The notes under the pieces: model-generated
Told to the model about the DNA's origin: nothing
What the model saw: only the letters and a program-made list of their open reading frames with translations
Database searches by the model: none
DNA from: Protofrankia sp963555925
GTDB taxonomy: Bacteria > Actinomycetota > Actinomycetes > Frankiales > Frankiaceae
DNA: 64,000 bases
Assembly (NCBI GenBank): GCA_963555925.1
Contig: CAUVXJ010000010.1
Coordinates: forward strand, 1 to 64,000
Direction: 5' to 3'
Shown: one piece after another, positions 40,305-48,165 of the stretch
How the letters are laid out: each line of letters starts with the position of its first letter
How positions within the stretch are numbered: position 1 is the first letter of the stretch
Made by a program: the position numbers and the translations under genes

Positions 40305-41924
40305 ATGAGCGAGGAACCTTCTGTGGCCCGATCGCAGCCGGCGTTGGGGCGCCGTGCGCTCCTGCGCGCCGCCGGGGTGGCGGGCCTCACCGCCGCCGCG
40401 GTGCCGTTGTTGGAACGTCCGGGCGTTGCGGCCGAGTTGGTACGCCAACCGGCGGTCGCGGGCGCGCCGTCCCCGGAGCAGCTGCATGTCCAGTTCGGCG
40501 CGGATGCGGCCAGTCAGATCACGGTGTCCTGGGCGACGCCGGAGCGGGTGAGTCGACCCCGGTTGCGCCTCGGGCGGCACGGTTCGGGCTTCGGGACGAG
40601 TGTCGATGCGCAGGAGCGCGTCTACGTCGAGGCACTGACCGGGCAGACGGTCTGGACCTACCACGCCGAGCTGGACCGGTTGCCATCCGACACCGACTTC
40701 ACCTACGCGGTGCACCACCGTGGCGCCCCGCCGGTGGACGGTACGTTCCGCACCGCGCCACGCGGACGCAAGCGGTTCCGTTTCACCAGCTTCGGCGACC
40801 AGGCGGTACCAGCGTCGGTGGGACAGGGCCTCGGCCCGTGGTCGGTGAACTCCGGTTACATCGTGGACGCGGTCGAGGCACTCGACCCGCTGTTCCATCT
40901 CGTCAACGGCGACCTGTGCTACGCGAATGTCAGCGACGACCCGGTGGGGACCTGGCGCAGCTTCTTCAACAACAACATGCGTTCCGCGCGCAACCGTCCG
41001 TGGATGCCGTGCTCGGGCAACCACGAGAACGAGGTCGGCAACGGTCCGCAGGGCTACCTCGCCTACCAGACCCGGTTCGCCCTCCCGTGCAATGACTCGA
41101 AGGTGCCCGACTTCGCCGGCAACTGGTACGCCTTCACCGTCGGATCGGTCCGGATTATTTCGATCAACAATGACGACGTGTGCCTTCAGGACGGCGGTTT
41201 CAGCGGTTACCGCCGCGACCACGTGCCGACCTACGCGAGCGCCGGCTTCAACCCCTACATCCGCGGCTACAGCCAGGGCGAGCAGCGGGTCTGGCTCGAA
41301 CGGACGCTGGCGGCGGCGCGGCACGACCACGACATCGACTGGATCGTGGTGTTCATGCACCAGGTCGCGATGTCCTCCGCCCACTTCAACGGAGCGGACC
41401 TCGGCATCCGCCAGGAATTCGTGCCGTTGTTCGACAAGTACGGCGTCGACCTGGTGCTCGCCGGTCACGAGCACCATTTCGAACGGACCTTCCCCGTGCG
41501 CGGAATCCTGCCCGGCAGCTCGCTGCTCACGCCGGCCCCGCAGGCCGACGACGCCACGGTCATCGACACGACCCGCGGCACCGTACACATGATCATTGGT
41601 GGTGGCGGGCATCCCGCCTTCACCCCGCCTGCCTCGTTCGATGCACCCCACGACGGCGTCGTGATCTACGATGTCGCGGCCGGCAACCCGACGACGCCGC
41701 ACCGGGCGCTGACCACGACCGAACCCGCGCCGTGGTCGGCCTACCGCGACCTTGCCACCCCGTACGGTTTCGCCTCGTTCGACGTCGAGCCCAACGCGCC
41801 CGGCGGAAAAACGACGATCACTGTCAGTCACTTCGGTGCCGCGGCGGGTTCGTCCAGCTACACCGAACTCGACCGTTTCACCCTCGTACGTCCACGCAAC
41901 CACCGGCGCGGGATGGACAGCTAG
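40305..41924 (+). CDS. Purple acid phosphatase-like metallophosphoesterase, Tat-exported, 539 aa
   Basis: A twin-Arg signal (LGRRALLRAAGVAGLTAAAV) precedes an N-terminal fibronectin-like domain (QLHVQFGADAASQITVSWAT) and the catalytic domain with the five dinuclear-metal motifs: FGDQ, NGDLCY, GNHEN, MHQVA and GHEHHFER. It should release phosphate from organic esters outside the cell. GGGGAGGA lies just before ATG 40305. It converges on a phosphoesterase gene and is separated from it by a tandem hairpin pair. Together with the next two genes it forms a phosphate-scavenging block. Confidence 0.92.
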   Translation: MSEEPSVARSQPALGRRALLRAAGVAGLTAAAVPLLERPGVAAELVRQPAVAGAPSPEQLHVQFGADAASQITVSWATPERVSRPRLRLGRHGSGFGTSVDAQERVYVEALTGQTVWTYHAELDRLPSDTDFTYAVHHRGAPPVDGTFRTAPRGRKRFRFTSFGDQAVPASVGQGLGPWSVNSGYIVDAVEALDPLFHLVNGDLCYANVSDDPVGTWRSFFNNNMRSARNRPWMPCSGNHENEVGNGPQGYLAYQTRFALPCNDSKVPDFAGNWYAFTVGSVRIISINNDDVCLQDGGFSGYRRDHVPTYASAGFNPYIRGYSQGEQRVWLERTLAAARHDHDIDWIVVFMHQVAMSSAHFNGADLGIRQEFVPLFDKYGVDLVLAGHEHHFERTFPVRGILPGSSLLTPAPQADDATVIDTTRGTVHMIIGGGGHPAFTPPASFDAPHDGVVIYDVAAGNPTTPHRALTTTEPAPWSAYRDLATPYGFASFDVEPNAPGGKTTITVSHFGAAAGSSSYTELDRFTLVRPRNHRRGMDS

Positions 41925-41935
41925 CACCGGCCGAA

Positions 41936-42030
41936 GGGCGTGCGATGGTGGTTGGTCGCACGCCCGGAGGCCCATGTGTGGCTGGCCTGGCCGAAGGGCG
42001 TGCGATGGTGGTTGGTCGCACGCCCTTCGG
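41936..42030. terminator. Two tandem copies of a terminator hairpin
   Basis: GGGCGTGCGA and TCGCACGCCC enclose TGGTGGTTGG at 41936-41965 and again at 41996-42025. The second copy extends to a perfect 15-bp stem (41991-42030). They lie between convergent stops at 41924 and 42051 and should terminate transcription from both sides. Confidence 0.8.
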
Positions 42031-42050
42031 CGTGATGCATGAGATGATCG

Positions 42051-43724
42051 TTAGCTGTTGCGTCGACCTGGGCGCACACCGGCGGCGCGCAGTGCCCCGG
42101 ACAGGTCCGCGACCTGCGCATCCCGGCTGGTGAGCGGCTCGAGCCCCAGGCTGCGTTCGATGGTCGCCAGGATGGACGTCGTGTCGTAGACGGTGTGGTC
42201 GACGCCGGAGTGCGGCAGCGACGTGCTTATCACCAGCGCGGGAACGCGGGTCCCCGGTCCGAACTGGTCATGAACGCCCCGGGTGGAGTCTCCCTGGCCT
42301 GGCGGAGAGACGTGGTCCCACTGGCCGCCGAACTCGTCATAGGTGACCACGACGAGTGTGTCCTTGGCTTCCGGCCCGTTTTCGATCGTCCTGAGCAGGT
42401 TGACGAGGTGGTCGTTACCGTCCGGTTCGCTGGCGTACCCGGGGTGCTCGTTCTCCGCGCCATAGGGCTTGACAAAACTCACGGTCGGCAACGTGCCGTT
42501 TTTCGCAGCTGCGATGAACCCGGTCTCGTCCTGTAGGTGGGCGCGGCCCGGCTGCCCCGGGGCGTAGGCTGCGAAGTAGTTGAGCGGCTGGTGGTGATAC
42601 TGGAAGAGGGGACCGGGATGCCCGGCCTCGGCATCGTCCCAACCGCCGGAGTACCAGTTCCACGAAACACCGGCGCTGCTCAGCCGGTCACCGATGTTCG
42701 GATATGTGACGTCGTCGATCAGCGGAAGTCGGACGGTGCTCCTACTGTGTGGTGGGCTCGTCGGTTGTATGGTGTTGACCGCATAGTCGCCGCATGCCAC
42801 CTTGGGATCGGCGTTCGGGCCGCACACCTGGGTCAGCTGTCCGTCCTTCACACCGGTGGTGGTCGGTTTGTACAGTGGGTAGGTATTGGGGAATCCGTTC
42901 GCGTCCACGACCGAGTGCAGGTTTGCGTGCGCGCTGCCTGGACCGGCGCTCGTGTCGATCGGGGCCCGCGCGGCGACCAGAAACTGGTGGTTCAGGAATG
43001 AACCACCGAATGCAGCCTGAAAGAAACGGTCGGCGATCACATAGTTCGGGGCACCCGCGCTGTGGAGGTACTTGTAGATCGGCAGTGATGTGGTGCGGTA
43101 GACGCCCATGGTCAGGCCCGCTGCATCACTGCCAGTGACGTAGCGGTTCTGTCTGCCCCCGTTGATCTGATACTGCTCCTGGTAGAAACGGTGCACCAGG
43201 TCACGGGTGCAACCGCCGGGCTCGCTGCCGGGGCTGTTCGCGAGGACACCGTCGTCCGCGACAACCCCGGGTGCCGGGCAGGTTCTGGCATCCGCCGGAA
43301 TGTATCGGTCGATCGTGAACGGTTTGTTCGGGAAATGGCTCACCGGAACCCCGTTCGCCGCGGCCACACAGGTCGTGGGCAATGGGCTGGGCGCCGTCAG
43401 GTTCACATCGTTCTGCAACAGACAGGTGTAGCGTTTTCCGTCCTGTGTGACCTGGGCCGTGTGCGACCGGTTCGCGTCCGTCAGACCGTCGACCCGTTGG
43501 CCGTCAACCGTGCCCCACCGGCCGTAGAGATTGTCGAAGCTGTGATTCTCTTCATAGATTACTACGAGGTGCTTGTACTCACCGAGAACCGGGCCATGCA
43601 GCCCGTGCGGCCCGTGTCCGCCATGCTTGTGTGGGTTGGCAAGTGCTCCCGGGGCCATCCCGAGTCCGACCGCCGCGGTCGCGCCCGCCGCGAGAACGGC
43701 CCGGACCACCTGTCGTCGTCGCAC
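42051..43724 (-). CDS. Secreted phosphoesterase (acid phosphatase/phospholipase C superfamily), 557 aa
   Basis: The PF04185-type motif HLVVIYEENHSFDNLYGRWG follows an N-terminal Tat-like signal (MRRRQVVRAVLAAGATAAVG). Later landmarks are FLNHQFLVAARAP, VSWNWYSGGWD and VVTYDEFGGQWDHVSPPG, the last providing metal ligands of this family. It hydrolyses phosphate esters or phospholipids extracellularly. Minus strand, 486 bp away from the phospholipase C gene upstream, which has the same orientation; family-1 repeat E lies between them. Confidence 0.88.
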   Translation of the reverse strand: MRRRQVVRAVLAAGATAAVGLGMAPGALANPHKHGGHGPHGLHGPVLGEYKHLVVIYEENHSFDNLYGRWGTVDGQRVDGLTDANRSHTAQVTQDGKRYTCLLQNDVNLTAPSPLPTTCVAAANGVPVSHFPNKPFTIDRYIPADARTCPAPGVVADDGVLANSPGSEPGGCTRDLVHRFYQEQYQINGGRQNRYVTGSDAAGLTMGVYRTTSLPIYKYLHSAGAPNYVIADRFFQAAFGGSFLNHQFLVAARAPIDTSAGPGSAHANLHSVVDANGFPNTYPLYKPTTTGVKDGQLTQVCGPNADPKVACGDYAVNTIQPTSPPHSRSTVRLPLIDDVTYPNIGDRLSSAGVSWNWYSGGWDDAEAGHPGPLFQYHHQPLNYFAAYAPGQPGRAHLQDETGFIAAAKNGTLPTVSFVKPYGAENEHPGYASEPDGNDHLVNLLRTIENGPEAKDTLVVVTYDEFGGQWDHVSPPGQGDSTRGVHDQFGPGTRVPALVISTSLPHSGVDHTVYDTTSILATIERSLGLEPLTSRDAQVADLSGALRAAGVRPGRRNS

Positions 43725-43940
43725 AGTTCCTCCAAGCTTCCTGGGCTGCTCGGGCCTCCGGTCGGGCGAAAAGAATCATAATCGCGTGACCTTCGTCCTA
43801 CTGGCTGCCTCCACCGGGCAGTCGAAAGGAAGAGTATGCGTGTGCGGCGCCGTCGGCGGACCAGAAGACGTAATGCCGGCGTTTGTCTCGCAAAGAACAG
43901 ATAGCCTTCCGAGATCCTTTCTGAAGTTCCTGAATGACAT
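43725..43940. other. Intergenic region upstream of the phosphoesterase gene
   Basis: It includes the presumed promoter of the minus-strand phosphoesterase. A plus-strand frame of 123 aa (43573-43944) overlaps the phosphoesterase start and ends inside repeat E; it looks like a chance ORF. Confidence 0.3.
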
Positions 43941-44108
43941 TTAGAGCGCCCGGCAACAGGGGCGTGGATCAAGGAGCGGGGCTGGGGTGCGTACATCGCG
44001 AGGCGGAGGAGGGAGGCACCCTGGTGTCGGGTGTCGACCGACGACAACGACGCGAGGTGCGTGCCCCAGCCCCGCGACGCCGCGTCCCCTATTGCCGGGC
44101 GCTCTTAG
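43941..44108 (+). repeat. Family-1 palindromic repeat, copy E (168 bp, reference copy)
   Basis: Ends are TTAGAGCGCCCGGCAACAGG and TATTGCCGGGCGCTCTTAG. Inner arms GAGCGGGGCTGGGGTGCG and GTGCGTGCCCCAGCCCCGC pair, with a central GTGTCGGGTGTCGACCGACG. The reverse complement matches copy B along its full length. It separates two phosphoesterase genes of the same orientation. Confidence 0.87.
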
Positions 44109-44110
44109 AG

Positions 44111-44141
44111 CGACCCACCCGCGGACGCCGCGGATGGGTCG
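44111..44141. terminator. Hairpin downstream of the phospholipase C gene
   Basis: CGACCCACCCGCGG (44111-44124) pairs with CCGCGGATGGGTCG (44128-44141) with a single mismatch and a 3-nt loop. It lies 70 bp beyond the stop of the minus-strand phospholipase gene and directly abuts family-1 repeat E. Confidence 0.65.
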
Positions 44142-44210
44142 ACACGGTCAGTCAGAGTATGATCATCAGCCGGGGAGTGGAACCGATGATCGATCCGTCG
44201 CGCCCACGTT

Positions 44211-46307
44211 TCATGGGTGATCGTGCTGTCGGCCACCTCCGGTCGCGCCGATCGCCGGTTCGCTCGTGCTGGCCGCACCGGTCTCGACGTGGCCCGCCAG
44301 TCGGCGCAGGAAGGTGCTGTCCCGGTCGGAAACCACTGACAGGTCGTACCAGCTGTTGCTGTGTCGGAGGTCCGCGGTGTGGATGATGTGTGCGCCGGGC
44401 TGGACCTGGTAGGTGGCCGGGTGCGCCGGGTTGTAGGCGTCGGTGATGGTGACCTGGACACGCGTGGTACCGGTGTTGCTGAGGAATAGCCGGAGTTCGC
44501 CGCCGTCCCCGCCGCGGCGTGCCTCCACCTCCGCTCCGGCGACCCCCACACGTCCGGTGAACTGCCGGAAGAAGCCGTTGGGCCCGTGCACCGAGAACTC
44601 GTAGGCGCCCTGGTTGGCCGATGCGATGGTCCAGCTTCCGGACAGCTCCCGCCCTGCCTCGACGGTGTAGGTCCACGGCCCGTCCGGCTGGGTCGTGGAG
44701 GTGACGTAGAAGTTCGCGCCGGCCTTGCCGTGGTTGCTGAAGTCGATCCGGACGCGGTTCTTGGCCGGATTGGTCCGGCCCTCGACGGCCAGGTCGTAGG
44801 GCAGCGGTCGGGCGGGGCGCAGCCCGGGTTCCTGCTGGGGCAGCGCCGGATTCGCCGGCGGCTTCGGCACGTAGTCGTCGTGCCTGGCGTGGTCCGGCGG
44901 AAGGTAGCCGCGGGTGTCCGGGAGGGCCGGCACCCTGGCGTTGGTCCGCGAGAAGTCGAACGCCGCGGTCAGGTCACCGCACACCGCCCGGCGCCAGGGC
45001 GAGATGTTCGGCTCGTGCACCCCGTGGCGCTGCTCGATGAACTGCACGATCGAGGTGTGATCGAAGACCTGGGAACACACCCAGCCGCCCTTGCTCCAGG
45101 GCGACACGACGAGCATCGGGACCCGCTGCCCCAGACCGTAGGGGCCGGCGACATGCGTGTCGGTACCGGAAGGAGTGAACAGCTCGCCGCTGATGTCCGC
45201 GGTCGACTGGCCCCGCGCCGGCGATGACGGCGGGTATGGTGGGACGATGTGGTCGAAGAAACCGTCGTTCTCATCGTAGTTGATGAACAGTGCGGTCTTG
45301 CTCCACACCGCGGGGTCGGCGGTCAGCGCGTCCAGCACCTGGGCGATGTACCAGGCGCCGAAGTTGACCGGCCAGTTCCCGTGCTCGCTGAAGGATTCGG
45401 GGGCCACGATCCAGGAAACCTGGGGGAGCTTGCCTGCCAGCACGTCGGCCTTGAAAATGTCGAAGTAACCGTCACCGTGCTTGACGTCGGTGCCGGTACG
45501 GGCCTTGTCGTAGAGCGGGTTGCCCGGGGTGGCCGTGCGGTACTGGTTGAAGTACAGCAACGAGTTGTCGCCGTAGTTGCCGCGGAATGCGTCTTCGATC
45601 CAGCCCCAGCCACCGGGTCCGTCGAGGCCATCGCCGATGTCCTGGTAGATCTTCCACGAGACCCCGGCCTTCTCCAGCCGCTCGGGGTAGGTCGTCCACG
45701 AATAGCCTAATTCGGCGTTGGTGATGACCGGGCCGCCACCGGTTCCGTCATTGCCGGTGAAGCCGGTCCACATGTAGTAGCGGTTCGGGTCCGTGGGGCC
45801 TATCAGCGAGCAGTGGTAGGCGTCGCAGATCGTGAACGCGTCGGCCAGCGCGTAGTGGAACGGCATGTCTTCTCGGGTGAGGTAGGCCATGGTCACATCG
45901 GTCTTGGCCGGTACCCACCGGTCGTACCGGCCCTGGTTCCAGGCATCATGACCGCTGTTCCAGTCGTGCGGGATAGATTCGAGGAACTGCATCCCCAGGT
46001 TGTCTGCGGCCGGCCGGAACGGCAGGACGTTCTTCGTGCCGTCGGACTGGTACCAGACCGGCTTGCCGCTCGGAAGGACCACCGGCCGCGGGTCGCCGAA
46101 CCCGCGCACGCCGCGCAGCGTACCGAAATAGTGGTCGAAAGAGCGGTTCTCCTGCATCAGCACGACGATGTGCTCCACGTCCCGCAGGGAGCCGGTACGG
46201 CGGTTCGCCGGGATTTCCGCCGCACGGGCGATGCTGGGCGAGAGCAGGGACATGGCGGTGCTGCCGCCAGCTATCTGCAGGAGTCTTCGACGGTTGACGC
46301 TTGTCAT
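44211..46307 (-). CDS. Phosphocholine-specific phospholipase C (PlcH/PlcN-type), Tat-exported, 698 aa
   Basis: A twin-Arg signal (VNRRRLLQIAGGSTAMSLL) is followed by the phosphoesterase core with VEHIVVLMQENRSFDHYFGT, HDWNSGHDAWNQG and INYDENDGFFDHIVPPYPP. The C-terminal 200 residues contain two repeats of the DUF756-type domain (NPALPQQEPGLRPARPLPYD onward). It releases phosphocholine head groups from phospholipids outside the cell, supplying phosphate and choline. The full length matches the family. It completes the phosphorus-scavenging block with the purple acid phosphatase and phosphoesterase. Confidence 0.92.
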   Translation of the reverse strand: MTSVNRRRLLQIAGGSTAMSLLSPSIARAAEIPANRRTGSLRDVEHIVVLMQENRSFDHYFGTLRGVRGFGDPRPVVLPSGKPVWYQSDGTKNVLPFRPAADNLGMQFLESIPHDWNSGHDAWNQGRYDRWVPAKTDVTMAYLTREDMPFHYALADAFTICDAYHCSLIGPTDPNRYYMWTGFTGNDGTGGGPVITNAELGYSWTTYPERLEKAGVSWKIYQDIGDGLDGPGGWGWIEDAFRGNYGDNSLLYFNQYRTATPGNPLYDKARTGTDVKHGDGYFDIFKADVLAGKLPQVSWIVAPESFSEHGNWPVNFGAWYIAQVLDALTADPAVWSKTALFINYDENDGFFDHIVPPYPPSSPARGQSTADISGELFTPSGTDTHVAGPYGLGQRVPMLVVSPWSKGGWVCSQVFDHTSIVQFIEQRHGVHEPNISPWRRAVCGDLTAAFDFSRTNARVPALPDTRGYLPPDHARHDDYVPKPPANPALPQQEPGLRPARPLPYDLAVEGRTNPAKNRVRIDFSNHGKAGANFYVTSTTQPDGPWTYTVEAGRELSGSWTIASANQGAYEFSVHGPNGFFRQFTGRVGVAGAEVEARRGGDGGELRLFLSNTGTTRVQVTITDAYNPAHPATYQVQPGAHIIHTADLRHSNSWYDLSVVSDRDSTFLRRLAGHVETGAASTSEPAIGATGGGRQHDHP

Positions 46308-46541
46308 GAGCGGCCTGCCTTCCGGCGCCTGCGGCGCCTGCGTGCGGAAGTCCGGAGGACAGTTTCATCAGATGATCGAGAACGCGCCACTGCTAACGGG
46401 GAAAAACGCGGGGAAGCGTTGACGAAGACGATGTCGTGACTGATATTATGATCGATATCGTTCTGATCGGCCGCTACCGGTGTACAGCGCGGATCGTTTC
46501 GGGTGGCGGGACCATTGTGAACGACCGGTTCATATGACGGT
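46308..46541. other. Intergenic region upstream of the phospholipase C gene
   Basis: It holds an AT-rich patch (GATATTATGATCGATATCG, about 46441-46459) that could be a promoter or regulator site for the minus-strand phospholipase gene. I could not recognise a clear PhoP box. Confidence 0.35.
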
Positions 46542-47765
46542 TCAGATGACCGCGGTCATCGCGAACGCCGTGCCCACCCACGCGGCGGCGAGAACGGCGG
46601 CGGGTAGCCGGAGCCGGCCGTCGGTGTCCAACAGGACGACAGCGGCGAACACATGAAGATCGACGAGCTGGCGGAAGGATGCCGGGGTACGCAGCACGAA
46701 ACCGGACAGAGAAATGGCGAGCAACAGCGCGAGCACAAACCCGACCCGTACCTCGAACGTTCCTGCTGTTCCTGCTGTTCCTGCTGTCGTACGGAGCCGC
46801 GCGGCGGCTAGTCCGGCCGTCACACCCAGCGCCGCGAGCTGTAGCAGCGCGAGGAGCGCGAGCAGGGTCGGCAGCATTGCACCCGGATGTCTCGTGACGT
46901 CACCGAACCACGCCACGGCGGACGGTAGCAGGCCGGTCAACGGTGCTACGAGGTTGTCCCCGGTGCCGGCGAACATCGGGACGCCATGGACATTCCAGAC
47001 ACACACCAGCTGCCACAGCCCGAACGCGATGATCGGCAGTGCCCAGACCCGTGCTCCGCGTGGTCGGGATACCCCCTGCCAGCGTGCGGCGAGGTGACCG
47101 ACAGCCATTGTGACGACGGCCAGCAGGGCTGTCTCCCTGGCGAGCACCGCGACGGTGAACGCAATGCCCGCCACGGTCGGATGGCACCGGCGCCAGGCGA
47201 GCAGTCCAGCGACTACCCCGACCGCGGCGACGATCTCGGTGAGGTCACGGCCGAGACTGAACAGGAAGCCGGGGAACCCCGCGAGCAGGAGACCCCACAG
47301 CGGCTGTCGGCCATGGTCGCGGGCCAGTAGGCCACCGAGCAGTCCGAGAGCGGCCAGCGCCAGGATGTTGACGATTATCAACGTGACGGCGACCCATTGT
47401 GACTGTCCGGCGGCGAGTAGCCAGCTGAGTGTGGGGTAAGCGATGCGCTGTAGCCGCAGCGGCGAGTCAATCACAATTCCGTGCGCGTTCACGCGCAGGT
47501 CGTTCGGGGCCAGGGCCAGGCGGTAGGCGAACTGCCCGTCGTACCCGCCGCCCGGAAAGACATGCAGGTTGGGCGGAGCGGTGTTTTGATCTATCTGGGC
47601 GTGTCCGGCAACCACGAACCGGCTGATATCACCGTGCCCGATGGCCAGCAGCCGAGCGCCGGTCACCGCGACCGCCAGAATCAACATCACAATACAGGGC
47701 GACCACACACTGTCGCTGCGGGTTGAAACACCGACCCGCGCTCGATCCGTACCTGCTTGCCGCAT
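46542..47765 (-). CDS. Polytopic membrane protein, possible GT-C-type glycosyltransferase relative, 407 aa
   Basis: About nine hydrophobic helices are seen. Conserved-looking loops are HVFPGGGYDGQFAYRLALAP after the first helix and GFPGFLFSLGRDLTEIVAAV mid-protein. The GYDGQFAY loop resembles loops of actinobacterial integral membrane proteins linked to surface polysaccharide assembly, but I cannot name the family with certainty. A (Gly-Thr-Ala)n stretch from a 9-bp repeat lies near residue 330. No operon partner is evident; it precedes a 400-bp repeat-rich stretch. Confidence 0.75.
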   Translation of the reverse strand: MRQAGTDRARVGVSTRSDSVWSPCIVMLILAVAVTGARLLAIGHGDISRFVVAGHAQIDQNTAPPNLHVFPGGGYDGQFAYRLALAPNDLRVNAHGIVIDSPLRLQRIAYPTLSWLLAAGQSQWVAVTLIIVNILALAALGLLGGLLARDHGRQPLWGLLLAGFPGFLFSLGRDLTEIVAAVGVVAGLLAWRRCHPTVAGIAFTVAVLARETALLAVVTMAVGHLAARWQGVSRPRGARVWALPIIAFGLWQLVCVWNVHGVPMFAGTGDNLVAPLTGLLPSAVAWFGDVTRHPGAMLPTLLALLALLQLAALGVTAGLAAARLRTTAGTAGTAGTFEVRVGFVLALLLAISLSGFVLRTPASFRQLVDLHVFAAVVLLDTDGRLRLPAAVLAAAWVGTAFAMTAVI

Positions 47766-47860
47766 GAATCACCTGTACGGATCAAGGGATGTGATAAAGC
47801 CCGGTAGGCACACCAACGCCGGATCAATTACAGCTCTGGGGTCAGGGTAGGCCGCCTTTG

Positions 47861-48091
47861 TCAGGTTCGTCCTGGCAGGCCGGGGCGGCTCGCGTTGACG
47901 GCGCGGATCCGGCGTAGGTAGGCCGCCAACTCGGTGTCGGTGCCGGCATTGCGGTGCCAGGTCCGCAGGTCCGCAGGTCCGCAGGTCCACAGGTCCACAA
48001 TCTGGCTGGCTACCGCACCGTAGGCTTTGCGGTTGGCGGCCATTATGTCATCGGCTGTGCGGCCCTGACGAGTGGAAGGTTGACGTCCCAA
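47861..48091 (-). CDS. Doubtful small ORF, 76 aa, containing an 8-nt repeat
   Basis: The frame begins inside family-2 repeat copy 1 (MGRQPSTRQGR) and runs through the 8-nt array, coding DLWTCGPADLRTW. The piece TADDIMAANRKAYGAVASQI looks protein-like, so a remnant of a once larger gene is possible. I do not recognise it and treat it as weak. Confidence 0.2.
   Translation of the reverse strand: MGRQPSTRQGRTADDIMAANRKAYGAVASQIVDLWTCGPADLRTWHRNAGTDTELAAYLRRIRAVNASRPGLPGRT
47958..47997. repeat. 8-nt tandem repeat (CAGGTCCG/CAGGTCCA)5
   Basis: Three CAGGTCCG and two CAGGTCCA units follow directly in a 400-bp stretch (47766-48165) that has no convincing gene. Period eight recurs here as at 9355 and 52073. 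Confidence 0.85.
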
Positions 48092-48136
48092 AAAGTCACA
48101 AATCGGACACAGGATGTACGTCTATCTTCCACTCGT
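48068..48136. repeat. Family-2 inverted-repeat element, copy 1 (69 bp)
   Basis: It begins ACGAGTGGAAGGTTGACGTC and ends CTATCTTCCACTCGT, with imperfect 18-bp terminal inverted repeats. The middle contains ACAAATCGGACACAGGATG, shared by the other copies. A short GCCGGGCC tandem follows at 48137. Confidence 0.88.
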
Positions 48137-48165
48137 GCCGGGCCGCCGGGCCGCCGGATATGCCG

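Noticed and set aside
43562..44047. ORFs running through the family-1 repeats (also at 30738, 31960 and 37006), which share peptide pieces such as SSVDTRH
   Set aside because: The shared peptides follow from the shared DNA; frames differ at the edges and no ribosome site or codon signal supports translation.
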